The notes: a model not told the origin generated them from the letters alone. Shown: positions 19,049 to 28,412, counted from the first letter of the stretch. The stretch: 64,000 bases of DNA from Helicobacter himalayensis (GCF_001602095.1 NZ_CP014991.1:1240001-1304000), one strand, 5' to 3'. Numbers and translations: made by a program.

Positions 19049-19811
19049 ATGAATCTCAAAAATACCCTCAAAGCTTTCACGCCAAATTTTCTTTTGCAAG
19101 CTTATCGCTTTATAAAACACACCTACTTTCCCCAACGCGCATTTAGCACACCCTCATACTCACAAAATGGCGAAGATATTTTGCTTAATCATCTTTTTTG
19201 CAAGGAATCGAATGGTTTTTATGTCGATGTCGGGGCGCACCATCCATTGAGATTCTCAAACACCTATATTTTGTATAAACGCGGTTGGAGGGGGATAAAT
19301 ATTGATGCGATGCCCGGTAGTATGCGTGCATTTGAAAATTTTAGAAAAAGAGATATAAATATTGAATGCGGTGTAGGAGGCGTTAATACAGAAAGTGTTG
19401 ATGTAGAAAATGCTACAAGGGGGGGGGGAATTAGAGTTTTATGTGTTTGAAGAAGGCGCATACAATACCTTTGATGCGAATCTAGCAAAACAATATCAGA
19501 ATTACTCAAAACTCATAAAACAAGTTATTGTTCCTATTTTACCACTTCACACAATCCTAGATACCCATCTTCCTAAAAATCAGCAGATTAGTTTTTTTAG
19601 CATTGATTGCGAGGGTCTTGACTTGCAAGTTTTACGCTCGAATAATTTTGAAAAATATCGCCCAAAGATTATCGTAGTAGAGATAGGTTCAAAGAATCTA
19701 GAGGATATTTTGCATTGTGAAACCACGCAATTTTTGCAATCTCAAGGCTATGAATTGTTTCAAAAGCTTCATATTAGTATTTTTTACAAAGATACAAAAG
19801 CAAAACTTTAA
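19049..19811 (+). CDS. Phase-variable FkbM-family methyltransferase (OFF)
   Basis: A SAM-dependent methyltransferase split by a G10 tract at 19419-19428. The ATG at 19049 follows AAAGGAG. Upstream of the tract are PSYSQNGEDILLNHLF and GFYVDVGAHHP (SAM-binding FVDVGA). Downstream, in another frame, are ISFFSIDCEGLDLQVL and PKIIVVEIG, the family's C-terminal motifs. As written, the frame ends at 19450. With nine G the two parts join into 253 residues. FkbM enzymes O-methylate sugars or other hydroxyls, and the location after hldE-gmhA fits methylation of surface glycan. Confidence 0.85.
19419..19428 (+). repeat. Poly-G contingency tract (G10)
   Basis: Ten G residues within the FkbM methyltransferase gene. 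Nine or twelve would keep the frame open; the assembled ten sends translation to a TGA about 20 bp on. Confidence 0.9.
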
Positions 19812-19831
19812 ATCGTATTTGAGGCTATTTT

Positions 19832-20428
19832 CTACACCTTCACCCTTGAAAAAAATGCGCGTGAAAGTGAGAGCTGGTCAATAGAATCTAGCCCAATACC
19901 CGTTGGCACGCCTTGAGCAATTTTGCTAAACTTTAGCTTGCATGGCAAATCCTCTAACTTATCCTCCACAAAAAGCATCACCGCTTCATTTGCCAAAGTT
20001 GGCGAAAGCGCGAAAATCACCTCCTCTATGCACTCCTCCACCACGCGCTTTTTAAGAATACTAAAATCAATATCTTTCATCTCTAAATGGGAATTTAGCA
20101 CAAAATAGCGTCCGCTAAACTCATTCATCGCCTCAAGCGTAAAAATATCCTTTTGATGCGCGACAATGCAAAGCTCGCCATTTGCGCGTTCAGAATCTAA
20201 ACAAATCTCGCAAATCTCACCCTCGCTAAGTGCAAAACATTTCTGACACAAACGCACATTATGCGCGCTCTCTTCAAGCGCATGCGCGAGCTTGAGCGCC
20301 AAAAACTTGTTTTCCATACTCAAAGAAAGAGCGATTTTTTGCGCACTTTTTTTTCCAAGAGAAGGGATTTGTTCCAAAGATTCCAAAAGCAAGTAATAAG
20401 ATTTCAAGCCCATTTTGTAGGTATTCAT
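19832..20428 (-). CDS. recR: Recombination mediator RecR
   Basis: Works with RecO/RecF-type mediators to load RecA at gaps. The 198 residues show the N-terminal helix-hairpin-helix (LEQIPSLGKKSAQKIAL), the zinc finger CQKCFALSEGEICEIC near residue 58, and the Toprim domain (CIVAHQKDIFTLEAM). A GGAG site lies 6 nt before the ATG. It is convergent with the FkbM gene, with only 20 bp between stops. Confidence 0.95.
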   Translation of the reverse strand: MNTYKMGLKSYYLLLESLEQIPSLGKKSAQKIALSLSMENKFLALKLAHALEESAHNVRLCQKCFALSEGEICEICLDSERANGELCIVAHQKDIFTLEAMNEFSGRYFVLNSHLEMKDIDFSILKKRVVEECIEEVIFALSPTLANEAVMLFVEDKLEDLPCKLKFSKIAQGVPTGIGLDSIDQLSLSRAFFSRVKV

Positions 20429-20612
20429 TCTGTCTCCAAACTTCCTCTATTTTACAGAAATGCCAAAGCTTTTAGCTCCGTCTCATTTATGTATGCGCGC
20501 GTATTTTACCTTGTTTTAGCTATTTAAAGATTCTAGTATTTGCTAAAGGCTTCAGCGCGATGTAATAATTTTTGGCGTGGGTATTTTTAAGGCTCTTTAA
20601 GCTCGTAATAGT

Positions 20613-20618
20613 TATAAT
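20613..20618 (+). promoter_or_regulatory. -10 box for tRNA-Ala
   Basis: TATAAT 40 bp before the mature tRNA, in an otherwise gene-free stretch. Confidence 0.6.
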
Positions 20619-20658
20619 GCATGCCCCTGTGCCTAAGGTGCAAGGTTTATAAAGGTTT

Positions 20659-20734
20659 GGGGTGTTAGCTCAGTTGGTAGAGCGCAACGCTGGCAGCGTT
20701 GAGGTCAGGGGTTCGACCCCCCTACATTCCACCA
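20659..20734 (+). tRNA. tRNA-Ala (GGC)
   Basis: A 76-nt cloverleaf. The acceptor GGGGTGT pairs with ACATTCC (two G-U pairs), the D arm is TTAGCTCAGTTGGTAGAGC, and the anticodon stem CAACG/CGTTG encloses CTGGCAG with anticodon GGC at 20692-20694. The T arm has GGTTCGACC, and CCA is encoded. Confidence 0.95.
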
Positions 20735-20928
20735 CAAATCCTAACTTCTTACATCCTTAGTTTCTGTTCTCCATAATTCCAATATATAAATTTAGGCTTT
20801 CTCATCTTTTATCCTTAAGATTTTAGTCAATGCAACAGCGCAATTTTATAGATTTTAATTTTAATTCATAAGATATTTTGGCACTTGTGATTTTTAGCAG
20901 ATTGAAAAATTTTGCAGAATTTTATTAA

Positions 20929-20960
20929 GATTCCATAGCGATTTTACCCACTATGGAATC
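20929..20960. terminator. Hairpin at the end of the por operon
   Basis: GATTCCATAG (20929-20938) and CTATGGAATC (20951-20960) form a perfect 10-bp stem with a 12-nt loop, 10 bp past the porB stop on the minus strand. The following T run is weak. The stretch 20735-20928 between tRNA-Ala and this hairpin shows no other feature. Confidence 0.5.
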
Positions 20961-20969
20961 AAGGCTTGG

Positions 20970-21914
20970 TTAGATTCCTGCCTCTTCGCGACGTTGGAGA
21001 TATTCCCATCGTGCATCAACATCTTTTTGAAATTGCTCAATGATATGCTCATTTTCAGGCTTGAAAAGATGCTTAAAGCGTCCTTGCGCACCTAGATAAT
21101 CTCGCACAGGCACGATATTTTTTGGGCGATAAGTGATATTGACTTTCACACCATCGATAATTTCAAAAAGTGGAAACACAAGAGAATCTACTGCCAAATC
21201 ACTCACCTCAATGGTTTTGTTAGAATCAAAGCGCCATTCAGTCGTGCATGCACTCATCGCGTTGATGAAAGTCGGTCCCTCTGTTTCTAGTGCAGTTTTG
21301 ATTTTTTTATTCATATCTTTCCATTTATTTGGTGCTACTTGCGCAACATATGGGCTTCCATGTGCCGCCATAATCATAAGCAAATCTTTCTTTTTCTCCT
21401 TTTTCCCATAGCTCACACTTCCCGCTGGCGTGGTAGAAGTGCTTGAGCCAATGGGCGTAGAGCCACTGCGTTGCCCACCTGTGTTAGCATAGACTTCATT
21501 ATCAAGGCAAATGTAAGTCATATCGTGCCCGCGCTCAAAGCACCCGCTAATCCATTGAAAGCCAATATCATAAGTCGCGCCATCACCGCCAAATGCCACG
21601 AATTTAGGCTTCTCGCCTTTGTAGCGTCCTTTTCTCGCAAGGGCTTTATACATAGATTCTGCACCTGCCACAGCTGTTGAGCCATTTTCAAACCCTATGT
21701 GAATCCAAGGCACGTCCCAGCTTGTGTAAGGATACACCGCGGTTGAAACCTCCAAACAACCCGTAGAGTTCCCTAACACAATTGGTCCTTCAGCTGCATT
21801 TAGCACTTCACGCACAATCATTCCGTGCGCACAGCCCGGACACAAAAGATGTGCGCCCTCAAATTTTTCAGCAGATTTTGAAAATTGCTTGAGATTCTTA
21901 AATTCTTTTACCAT
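20970..21914 (-). CDS. porB: Pyruvate:flavodoxin/ferredoxin oxidoreductase, beta subunit
   Basis: Thiamine-diphosphate subunit of the four-subunit enzyme that oxidises pyruvate to acetyl-CoA. The 314 residues contain the N-terminal HLLCPGCAHGM (conserved C..C) and the ThDP motif AFGGDGATYDIGFQWI...CLDNEVYANTGGQRSGSTP (GDG...N). The residues VYANTGGQ.SGSTP are diagnostic for the POR beta family. Last gene of porC-porD-porA-porB, 42 bp after porA. Confidence 0.96.
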   Translation of the reverse strand: MVKEFKNLKQFSKSAEKFEGAHLLCPGCAHGMIVREVLNAAEGPIVLGNSTGCLEVSTAVYPYTSWDVPWIHIGFENGSTAVAGAESMYKALARKGRYKGEKPKFVAFGGDGATYDIGFQWISGCFERGHDMTYICLDNEVYANTGGQRSGSTPIGSSTSTTPAGSVSYGKKEKKKDLLMIMAAHGSPYVAQVAPNKWKDMNKKIKTALETEGPTFINAMSACTTEWRFDSNKTIEVSDLAVDSLVFPLFEIIDGVKVNITYRPKNIVPVRDYLGAQGRFKHLFKPENEHIIEQFQKDVDARWEYLQRREEAGI

Positions 21915-21956
21915 TTCCTCTCCTTATGTTGTTTTGCTTTTTAACTCAAATAGAAT

Positions 21957-23174
21957 CTAGCAAAAGCTAAGTTTTGGACCACGAAGCCCGATAAATTGCT
22001 GTGTAGCGTGCGTGAGCTTACCAGCCTTTGCGTTAGAATCTAGCTCAGTGTAGATATCTTGCAAATGCGCCTGCGTCAAATCGCGCCCACCCAAACCATA
22101 AATATAATTTGATGCAATCGCCTTTCCACCCGCGCCATACATTGCGCTTACACATTCATTAAATAGCATTCCCATTGCACCTGCTGGCAAACTCCTATCT
22201 AAAAACGCCACAGCCTTAAGGTTTTTCAGCACCTCACCTATTTCTTTATAAGGGAATGGACGTAAAGTGCGCAATGAAACTACACCCGCTTTAATACCCC
22301 TTTTGCGGGCGTTTTTTGCTGCCATACGCGCAGATTCCACACTTGTGCCAAGTGCGAAAATCGCCACTTCCGCATCTTGCATATCATATGTTTCAACAAG
22401 CTTATATTCCCTACCTGTAAGCTTTTTAAATTCTGCAAAAACTTCTTCTATCACACTAGTAGCCTGCATAATGGCATTGTGCAATTGTGATTTATGCTCG
22501 AAATGCCAATCTTCCTCAGTTTGCGCGCCATAGGTGATAGGTTTTGAAAAATCAAGCATCGCATTTTTAACTTTATACTCACCGATAAATTTATACGCCA
22601 CTTCATCACTTAGTGGGCGCACACTCTGCGCGGTGTGTGAGCAGATAAAGCCATCTTGATTGACAATCACAGGCACGCGCACGCGCAAATCCTCAGCAAT
22701 TTTAAATGCCATAAGGTTAAAATCATACGCTTCTTGCGGATTATAAGTACAGAGATTTATCCAGCCTGTATCGCGACTTAGATACATATCAGAATGATCG
22801 CCATTTACATTGAGTGGGCTTGCAAGCGCGCGATTTACGAGGTTTAGCACAATTGGCAAGCGCATACCAGAAGCTTGATACAGCACCTCCACCATAAAGG
22901 CAAAGCCCTGCGAACTTGTCGCAGTAGCCACGCGCCCACCAGCCGCAGCAGCACCCACACACGCACTCATCGCAGCGTGCTCGGATTCCACCATAACAAA
23001 TTCCCCTTCAATGTAGCCATTTCCTGCAAAACTGCCATAATTTTGCACGATAGGTGTTGAAGGCGTAATGGGATAGGCAGCGACCACATCAATTTGTGCT
23101 TGACGCATTGCGTGGCTTGCAGCCATATTGCCATCCCACACTTCGATTTCGTGAAGTTCAAAAACTTTTGGCAT
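21957..23174 (-). CDS. porA: Pyruvate:flavodoxin/ferredoxin oxidoreductase, alpha subunit
   Basis: Alpha subunit of 405 residues that builds the pyruvate and CoA sites. The N-terminus has GNMAASHAMRQAQIDVVAAYPITPSTPIV, with the YPITPST motif. MVESEHAAMSACVGAAAAGGRVATATSSQG and the C-terminal FLDRSLPAGAMGML region are also typical. It lies 9 bp after porD, in the order found in H. pylori (porCDAB). Confidence 0.96.
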   Translation of the reverse strand: MPKVFELHEIEVWDGNMAASHAMRQAQIDVVAAYPITPSTPIVQNYGSFAGNGYIEGEFVMVESEHAAMSACVGAAAAGGRVATATSSQGFAFMVEVLYQASGMRLPIVLNLVNRALASPLNVNGDHSDMYLSRDTGWINLCTYNPQEAYDFNLMAFKIAEDLRVRVPVIVNQDGFICSHTAQSVRPLSDEVAYKFIGEYKVKNAMLDFSKPITYGAQTEEDWHFEHKSQLHNAIMQATSVIEEVFAEFKKLTGREYKLVETYDMQDAEVAIFALGTSVESARMAAKNARKRGIKAGVVSLRTLRPFPYKEIGEVLKNLKAVAFLDRSLPAGAMGMLFNECVSAMYGAGGKAIASNYIYGLGGRDLTQAHLQDIYTELDSNAKAGKLTHATQQFIGLRGPKLSFC

Positions 23175-23183
23175 AGTTCCCCC

Positions 23184-23591
23184 TTATTGTTGTTTATTTT
23201 TTTCTTGTTTTTTTGGCCAATTTGCAAGCGCAGATTCATTACTTTGATGATCGCTAAACATAAGCAAAGACTTCGGATTTGTGGGGCAAACTTCCACGCA
23301 CACACCACAGCCTTTACAATGAGTATAATCCACTCCTGCAAGCTTTTCATCACGTGCTAAAATCGCAGAATCTGGACAATATACCCAGCAATTAAAGCAG
23401 TTAATGCACACTTCGCTATTATGCACGGGCTTATCCACGCGCCAATGCGCCACACTCGCAGTATAAGAGCTATCATTGCGATAAGCGCGCTTGTCGTTGT
23501 GCTCCTCAACCTGCGTTTGCGCATTCGCATCAAAAGGGAACAATGCCGAGCCAATCTCTAATTCGTCCCACCCTCTGTTGTCTTTTATCAT
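23184..23591 (-). CDS. porD: Pyruvate:flavodoxin/ferredoxin oxidoreductase, delta (ferredoxin) subunit
   Basis: A 135-residue electron-transfer subunit with two [4Fe-4S] motifs, CINCFNCWVYCP and CKGCGVCVEVCPTNP. The Lys/Gln-rich C-terminus ends just before porA. An AGGAG-type site precedes the ATG. It would pass electrons from the alpha/beta core to flavodoxin or ferredoxin, and from there possibly to the NADH-independent complex I encoded at 1-8250. Confidence 0.95.
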   Translation of the reverse strand: MIKDNRGWDELEIGSALFPFDANAQTQVEEHNDKRAYRNDSSYTASVAHWRVDKPVHNSEVCINCFNCWVYCPDSAILARDEKLAGVDYTHCKGCGVCVEVCPTNPKSLLMFSDHQSNESALANWPKKQEKNKQQ

Positions 23592-23633
23592 CTTTTTCTC
23601 CTTAAATTGTGTTCTTAAAAACGCTAGATTCTC

Positions 23634-24194
23634 CTAATGCACTTCATTATAAGCGCGTCTAATAGCATTGACATTACCATCAATGACTTTTTGCGGAAGT
23701 TTTTTTCCTAGAATCTTCGTAAAAGCTTGCAAGAAAAATTCTAAATCAAGCAACCCAGAAACCTTCATCAAAGCCCCAAGCATAGGTGCATTTGGAATAG
23801 GTTTGCCAAGCTCTTGAAGCGAAATTTGAATACAATCTAAAACATACACTTCCTTGCCTGCTAAATCTGGTTTTTTAGCGATAAGCTCCTCTTTGCTTAA
23901 ATGCGTGGTGATGATGTATTTAGTCTCTGGCTTTTCATTCGCACAAATATCAGTGATGAAAGTAAGCCCGGGGTCAATCACCAACACATAATCGGGATTC
24001 ATAAACTTCTCGTGGTTTAGGATTGGTTCAGAATCTATGCGATTATATGCGCTCATCGCCGCACCCCTTTTTGCCGAACCATAAAAAGCAAACGCCTGCA
24101 CTTCCTTACCCGTGCCTGCAATCACATCTGCTAAGCCTTTAGCGCCTGTCACAGCACCTTGTCCAGCGCGTGAATGCCATCGTATCTCTAGCAT
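23634..24194 (-). CDS. porC: Pyruvate:flavodoxin/ferredoxin oxidoreductase, gamma subunit
   Basis: A 186-residue POR gamma-domain protein. The N-terminus has IRWHSRAGQGAVTGAKGLADVI (family R..G.GGQG) and later YGSAKRGAAMSAYNRI (family ...ERRGAPV.a..R). It is the first gene of the operon. A minus-strand TATAAT at 24238-24243 is a likely promoter, and an AGGAGGAA ribosome site precedes the ATG. Confidence 0.94.
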   Translation of the reverse strand: MLEIRWHSRAGQGAVTGAKGLADVIAGTGKEVQAFAFYGSAKRGAAMSAYNRIDSEPILNHEKFMNPDYVLVIDPGLTFITDICANEKPETKYIITTHLSKEELIAKKPDLAGKEVYVLDCIQISLQELGKPIPNAPMLGALMKVSGLLDLEFFLQAFTKILGKKLPQKVIDGNVNAIRRAYNEVH

Positions 24195-24237
24195 TATTCC
24201 TCCTTTGAAGTTGTTACTCTCTCATGAAACACAAGGC

Positions 24238-24243
24238 ATTATA
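24238..24243 (-). promoter_or_regulatory. -10 box for porCDAB
   Basis: Minus-strand TATAAT 44 bp before the porC start, in the 211-bp divergent gap. The plus-strand partner TATAAT at 24372-24377 would serve the outer-membrane protein gene. Confidence 0.55.
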
Positions 24244-24405
24244 AGTATAAAAGCCTAATAAGCTAACAAGAATCTTAAAGATTTAAAGAATTTCTTAACC
24301 CTTTGATGAGTTTGAAACACAAAGCCATCTATTTCAATGTGAAGTTGCCTCATTCATAAGGGTAAAAATATTATAATCCCGCAAAAATGTAAGGAAACTA
24401 CTTTA

Positions 24406-25119
24406 ATGAAGCGAGTTGTTTTATTTGGTTGTTTTATGTTGCTTTTCACCTATGGGGAAAGCACCTCACATCACTCTTATAAAAGCAATACACCACAAGA
24501 AATAGTCCCTAAAGAGCTTGAAATACTAACGGAAAAAAACTGCCGAGGCACGCTTTTAGGTGGCTTTTCTTGCATTGATGAAAAAAACGAAAGCAATGGA
24601 GATATTTTTTCGCAAATTAGCAATTTTGCTAATATTCTTGGCTTTGAATATGGCGTGTCAAATGCAGAGGCAATAAAGCGACATTTTGGCTTTGATGTGG
24701 GGCTTTTATCCATAGGCTCGATTGGCAAAGCGCATCGGCAGTATTTTGGCGCAAAATTCCGCTACGAGCTAGACTATGGCAAGGATTCAGAATCCATACA
24801 TCACTATGGCGCGGAAGTGTTTTATCACCCAAGCTTTTTGAACTTTAGAGGCTATCAAGTTTTAAGCGCGTATGTGGGCTATGGCGCGCGCAGAGGCGCT
24901 GGGCGCAATGGCACATATCTTGATGGTGGTGTGCTTGTGCTACCGACTTCTCCGGTGTTTTTAGCCCTTACCTTACGCACGAATTTTCTCCCAAATCACG
25001 CGCCCACAAATAGCATTATGCTTTCAATCCGTATGCCTTTGGGTATTTTCACCACACCTTTTGCAATCCCCCTTGCAAGCGGAATGAGCACTGCGCATAT
25101 TGGCGCTAAAAGGCGTTAG
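24406..25119 (+). CDS. Predicted outer-membrane beta-barrel protein
   Basis: A 237-residue protein of unrecognised family. A short signal peptide (MKRVVLFGCFMLLFTYG) is followed by about 50 polar residues with two cysteines (CRGTLLGGFSC), a possible disulfide. Alternating hydrophobic/aromatic strands with many Gly and Tyr follow (FGAKFRYELDYG, YGAEVFYHPSF, LSAYVGYGARRGAGRNG). This strand pattern suggests a small outer-membrane barrel. It has its own TATAAT at 24372-24377 and lies 27 bp before the CCA-type nucleotidyltransferase, so the two may be co-transcribed. No function can be assigned. Confidence 0.7.
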   Translation: MKRVVLFGCFMLLFTYGESTSHHSYKSNTPQEIVPKELEILTEKNCRGTLLGGFSCIDEKNESNGDIFSQISNFANILGFEYGVSNAEAIKRHFGFDVGLLSIGSIGKAHRQYFGAKFRYELDYGKDSESIHHYGAEVFYHPSFLNFRGYQVLSAYVGYGARRGAGRNGTYLDGGVLVLPTSPVFLALTLRTNFLPNHAPTNSIMLSIRMPLGIFTTPFAIPLASGMSTAHIGAKRR

Positions 25120-25146
25120 ATTCTTAAAAATTAAAAGGATTATATT

Positions 25147-26499
25147 TTGACAAAAAATCCACCTAGCAATAATCCACACAATCCGCGTTTGATAAAGCTT
25201 AAGCGCACTCCACAAATCCCACGTAATACAGAAAAAATCCTCCATACCTTGCGCTTGCACGGCTTTAGCGCGTTTGTGATTGGCGGGTGCGTGCGTGATT
25301 GTCTCTTGCATAAGCGTCCAAAAGATTGGGATATTGCCACAAACGCCACGCCCAAACAAATTTGCAAGATTTTTGCTAATCACAGGGATTTTTTTAGCCT
25401 AGAAATTGGTGCGCAATTTGGTTGCATTGGACTTGTGGAAAAAAAAAGCAAAAAAATGATTGAGGTTACGACTTTCCGCTTTGAGCGAGAGTATCAGGGA
25501 TTCCGCAAGCCACAAGATGTGATTTTTGGCAATGCTTTGAGCGAAGATGTGCAAAGACGCGATTTTAGGATAAATGCACTCGCCTTTGATGAAAATCTTC
25601 GTGTAATGGATTATGTGGGCGGATTACAGGATTTAAAAAGGCGTCAAATTGCTTGTATCGGCGAGCCAAAGGAACGCTTGAGCGAAGATAGTTTGAGAAT
25701 CTTGCGTGCCTTGCGCTTTTGTGCGTGTTTAGGATTCACAATCCACGCACACACAAGAGACGCGCTTTTTGCTTGCGCGCCTTTAATGTTGCATTTAAGC
25801 AGTGAGCGCATAAAATCCGAACTTGACAAGCTCTTATTGGGTGAAAATTCTCACAAAGTGTTGGTGGAGTTTGATAGGATTTTTAAGATTATTTTTTTGG
25901 ATTTTTGCAAGCTCACACAGAACCATCTTTCAAGCCAGTTAAAAGATTCTCTGCTTTTTAATCCACGCGCACTTGCCCTTTTACCACGTTTACCAAAAAA
26001 GCTAGAACTCCGCTGGGTAGCCTTGCTCTATGCATTTGCAATGGCGCAAAATATCTCACAAAAACAAGCGCACGAAAATGCCAAACAAATCTTAAGCGCG
26101 CTGAAAAGCCCAAAAAAATTTAGCGAGGAAGTTTTAAGCCTTTTTAGCGCATTTTTGCACTTTTGCACACTCCAAACAAGCCACAGCAAAGCGCTTTCAG
26201 ACATCAAACTCAAACGCATTTTTTGCACCTTAAAGCGCGAAAGTTTAGAATCTTTCTTTACACTTGTGCGCGCCAAAGAGCCAAAGTTCAAAAGAGAATC
26301 TTTGCGTGCTTTAAGCGCAGTGCTAAATGTAAAAGAACTAAAAATTAATGGGAACGATATAAAATCCCTTGGTATAAGCGATGGTGCGCACATTGGCAGG
26401 ATTCTTTGTCGGCTTTTAGAATCCGTGCTAAAAAATGAAGTGCCAAACACACACAACGCCTTATTGCAGCGCGCAAAAATCCTAAAGGAAATTTTATGA
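25147..26499 (+). CDS. CCA tRNA nucleotidyltransferase / poly(A) polymerase family
   Basis: Class II nucleotidyltransferase of 450 residues that probably maintains tRNA 3' CCA ends. Motifs: GFSAFVIGGCVRDCLLHKRPKDWDIATNATP (GG.vRD...dwDi), RRDFRINALAFDENLRVMDYVGGLQDL, and ERLSEDSLRILRALRFCACLGF. Starts at TTG after AAAAGGAT. Several tRNA genes in the window encode CCA, so the enzyme would act mainly in repair; poly(A) polymerase activity cannot be excluded. It overlaps uvrC by 4 bp. Confidence 0.88.
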   Translation: MTKNPPSNNPHNPRLIKLKRTPQIPRNTEKILHTLRLHGFSAFVIGGCVRDCLLHKRPKDWDIATNATPKQICKIFANHRDFFSLEIGAQFGCIGLVEKKSKKMIEVTTFRFEREYQGFRKPQDVIFGNALSEDVQRRDFRINALAFDENLRVMDYVGGLQDLKRRQIACIGEPKERLSEDSLRILRALRFCACLGFTIHAHTRDALFACAPLMLHLSSERIKSELDKLLLGENSHKVLVEFDRIFKIIFLDFCKLTQNHLSSQLKDSLLFNPRALALLPRLPKKLELRWVALLYAFAMAQNISQKQAHENAKQILSALKSPKKFSEEVLSLFSAFLHFCTLQTSHSKALSDIKLKRIFCTLKRESLESFFTLVRAKEPKFKRESLRALSAVLNVKELKINGNDIKSLGISDGAHIGRILCRLLESVLKNEVPNTHNALLQRAKILKEIL

Positions 26500-28400
26500 A
26501 TCTCTCCCTCTCCACCCTGCCAGAAAGTGCTGGTGTGTATCAGTATTTTGACAAAGATGACAAACTACTCTATGTTGGCAAGGCAAAAAATCTCAAAAAG
26601 CGCATTAAAAGCTACTTTGCCAAAAATGCCAACCTAAGCCAGCGCATAGCCATTATGGTATCTCAAATCGCACGTATCCACACGCTTGTAACGCCAAATG
26701 AACAAGATGCGTTGATTTTAGAAAACTCGCTTATTAAAAGCCTCAAGCCAAAATACAATATTTTGCTGCGCGATGACAAGACTTATCCTTATATTTTTAT
26801 TGATAAAAATAAAGACTTCCTAACGCTTGAAATAACGCGCAGTGTGATAAACAAAAAGAATATTTTGTATTTTGGTCCTTTTAGTTTTGGTGCGCGCGAC
26901 TTGGTTGATGGGATTTTAGAAACCACACCTTTAGTGCAGAAAAAATCCTGTCTTCAAGGTAAAAAAGCCTGTCTTTTTTATCAAATCAAACGTTGTCTTG
27001 CGCCGTGTGAAGGCAAAATAAGCAAGCAAGAATATGAAAAGATTCTCAATTCCGCACTAGAACTTTTAGAAAACAAAAAAAAGCTTATCAAACTTTTAGA
27101 ATCTAAAATGCAAATTTTTGCGCAAAACTACGCTTACGAAGAGGCGGCGCGCTTGAGAGATAGAATCTCCAAAATCTCACAAATGCAAAAGCACTCTGTG
27201 ATTGACTTGGCGCAGTCTTGCGATATGGATATTTTTGTCTTTGCTACGCGCGCGCAAAAAACACAAATCCAAACAAAAGCGCAAAAAGGTGCGATGCAAA
27301 AAGGCGTGTTGATGAAGCTATTTGTGCGAAATGGGCGCATAAGCTCGAGTGATTTTGTCTTGCTTCATATTAGCGCACTTGATATGGTGGATTCAGATTC
27401 TCTAAAATCCGCGCAATCCCCCCGCACGCAATCCACAGAATCTAGCACGACAAATCACAATCTTTGCTCGCTTTACACACAAGTCCTACTTAATCACTAC
27501 AAGGCGCACACACCACTTTTGCCAGATTCTATCCTTTTGCCCGCAAATATCACACTTGAGGGCAAAGATGAGCTAGAGCGCATTTTACAAGAGCGTTTGG
27601 GTAAAAAAATCGAGATTTTACAACCCAAAAAAGGCAAAAAATTAGAGCTTATCAACCTTGCGCGCAAAAATGCCCTAGAGCTTTTGCATCTGCATACAAA
27701 TGAGGAAAATATCCAAGAATCTAGACTTTTGGAACAAATCGCTACGCTTTTTGGGCTTGATGAGATTCCTTACAGAATCGAGGTTTTTGACACTTCGCAC
27801 CACAGCGGGGCGCAGTGCGTGGGTGCTATGGTGGTGTATGAAAATGGAGAGTTTAGAAAGGATTCTTATCGGCAGTATAATTTAAGTGGAAGTGATGAAT
27901 ACGCGCAAATGAGCGAGCTTCTAACGCGCCGTGCGCTAGATTTTGAAAATAATCCCGCGCCAAATCTCTGGCTTCTTGATGGGGGCAAGGCGCAACTCAA
28001 ACTCGCGCGCCAAATTCTAGAATCTAGTGGCACACAAGTCGATACACTCGCTATCTCAAAGCATAAGCTCAATGGACGCGCACACCGCGCAAAAGGAAGC
28101 GCACAAGATATTTTGCACGCAGTGCAAAAAAGCACGCAAGAGCCAAAAGAATTCAAGCTTTCCCCAAATGATAAAAGCTTGCAGTTTTTGCAAAAACTAC
28201 GCGATGAGGCACACCGCTTTGCTATTACTTTCCATAGGGCGCAGAAAAATAAAAATCTCACAAAGCTCAAAACGCTCACCCAAATGCGCGCACTTACACC
28301 CGCCCAAGTGGATAAATTACTTAGAATCTATGGCGAAGTGCGCGTGATTGAAAAACTCTCAAATGAGGAAATCACAAACGCACTAAGAAAAAGAGGTTGA
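26496..28400 (+). CDS. uvrC: Excinuclease ABC subunit C
   Basis: Makes the dual incisions in nucleotide excision repair. The GIY-YIG domain is at the N-terminus (PESAGVYQYFDKDDKLLYVGKAKNLKKRI). UVR helix YAYEEAARLRDRI is near residue 215. The C-terminal RNase H-like nuclease has EVFDTSHHSGAQCVGAMVVYENG and LWLLDGGKAQL. Helix-hairpin-helix LTPAQVDKLLRIYGEV is at the end. 634 residues. A Ser/Gln/Thr-rich insert of about 30 residues near residues 296-321, encoded partly by AGATTCT/AGAATCT heptamers, is unusual. The start overlaps the preceding gene by 4 bp. Confidence 0.96.
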   Translation: MNLSLSTLPESAGVYQYFDKDDKLLYVGKAKNLKKRIKSYFAKNANLSQRIAIMVSQIARIHTLVTPNEQDALILENSLIKSLKPKYNILLRDDKTYPYIFIDKNKDFLTLEITRSVINKKNILYFGPFSFGARDLVDGILETTPLVQKKSCLQGKKACLFYQIKRCLAPCEGKISKQEYEKILNSALELLENKKKLIKLLESKMQIFAQNYAYEEAARLRDRISKISQMQKHSVIDLAQSCDMDIFVFATRAQKTQIQTKAQKGAMQKGVLMKLFVRNGRISSSDFVLLHISALDMVDSDSLKSAQSPRTQSTESSTTNHNLCSLYTQVLLNHYKAHTPLLPDSILLPANITLEGKDELERILQERLGKKIEILQPKKGKKLELINLARKNALELLHLHTNEENIQESRLLEQIATLFGLDEIPYRIEVFDTSHHSGAQCVGAMVVYENGEFRKDSYRQYNLSGSDEYAQMSELLTRRALDFENNPAPNLWLLDGGKAQLKLARQILESSGTQVDTLAISKHKLNGRAHRAKGSAQDILHAVQKSTQEPKEFKLSPNDKSLQFLQKLRDEAHRFAITFHRAQKNKNLTKLKTLTQMRALTPAQVDKLLRIYGEVRVIEKLSNEEITNALRKRG

Positions 28401-28412
28401 AAATAAATCAAA

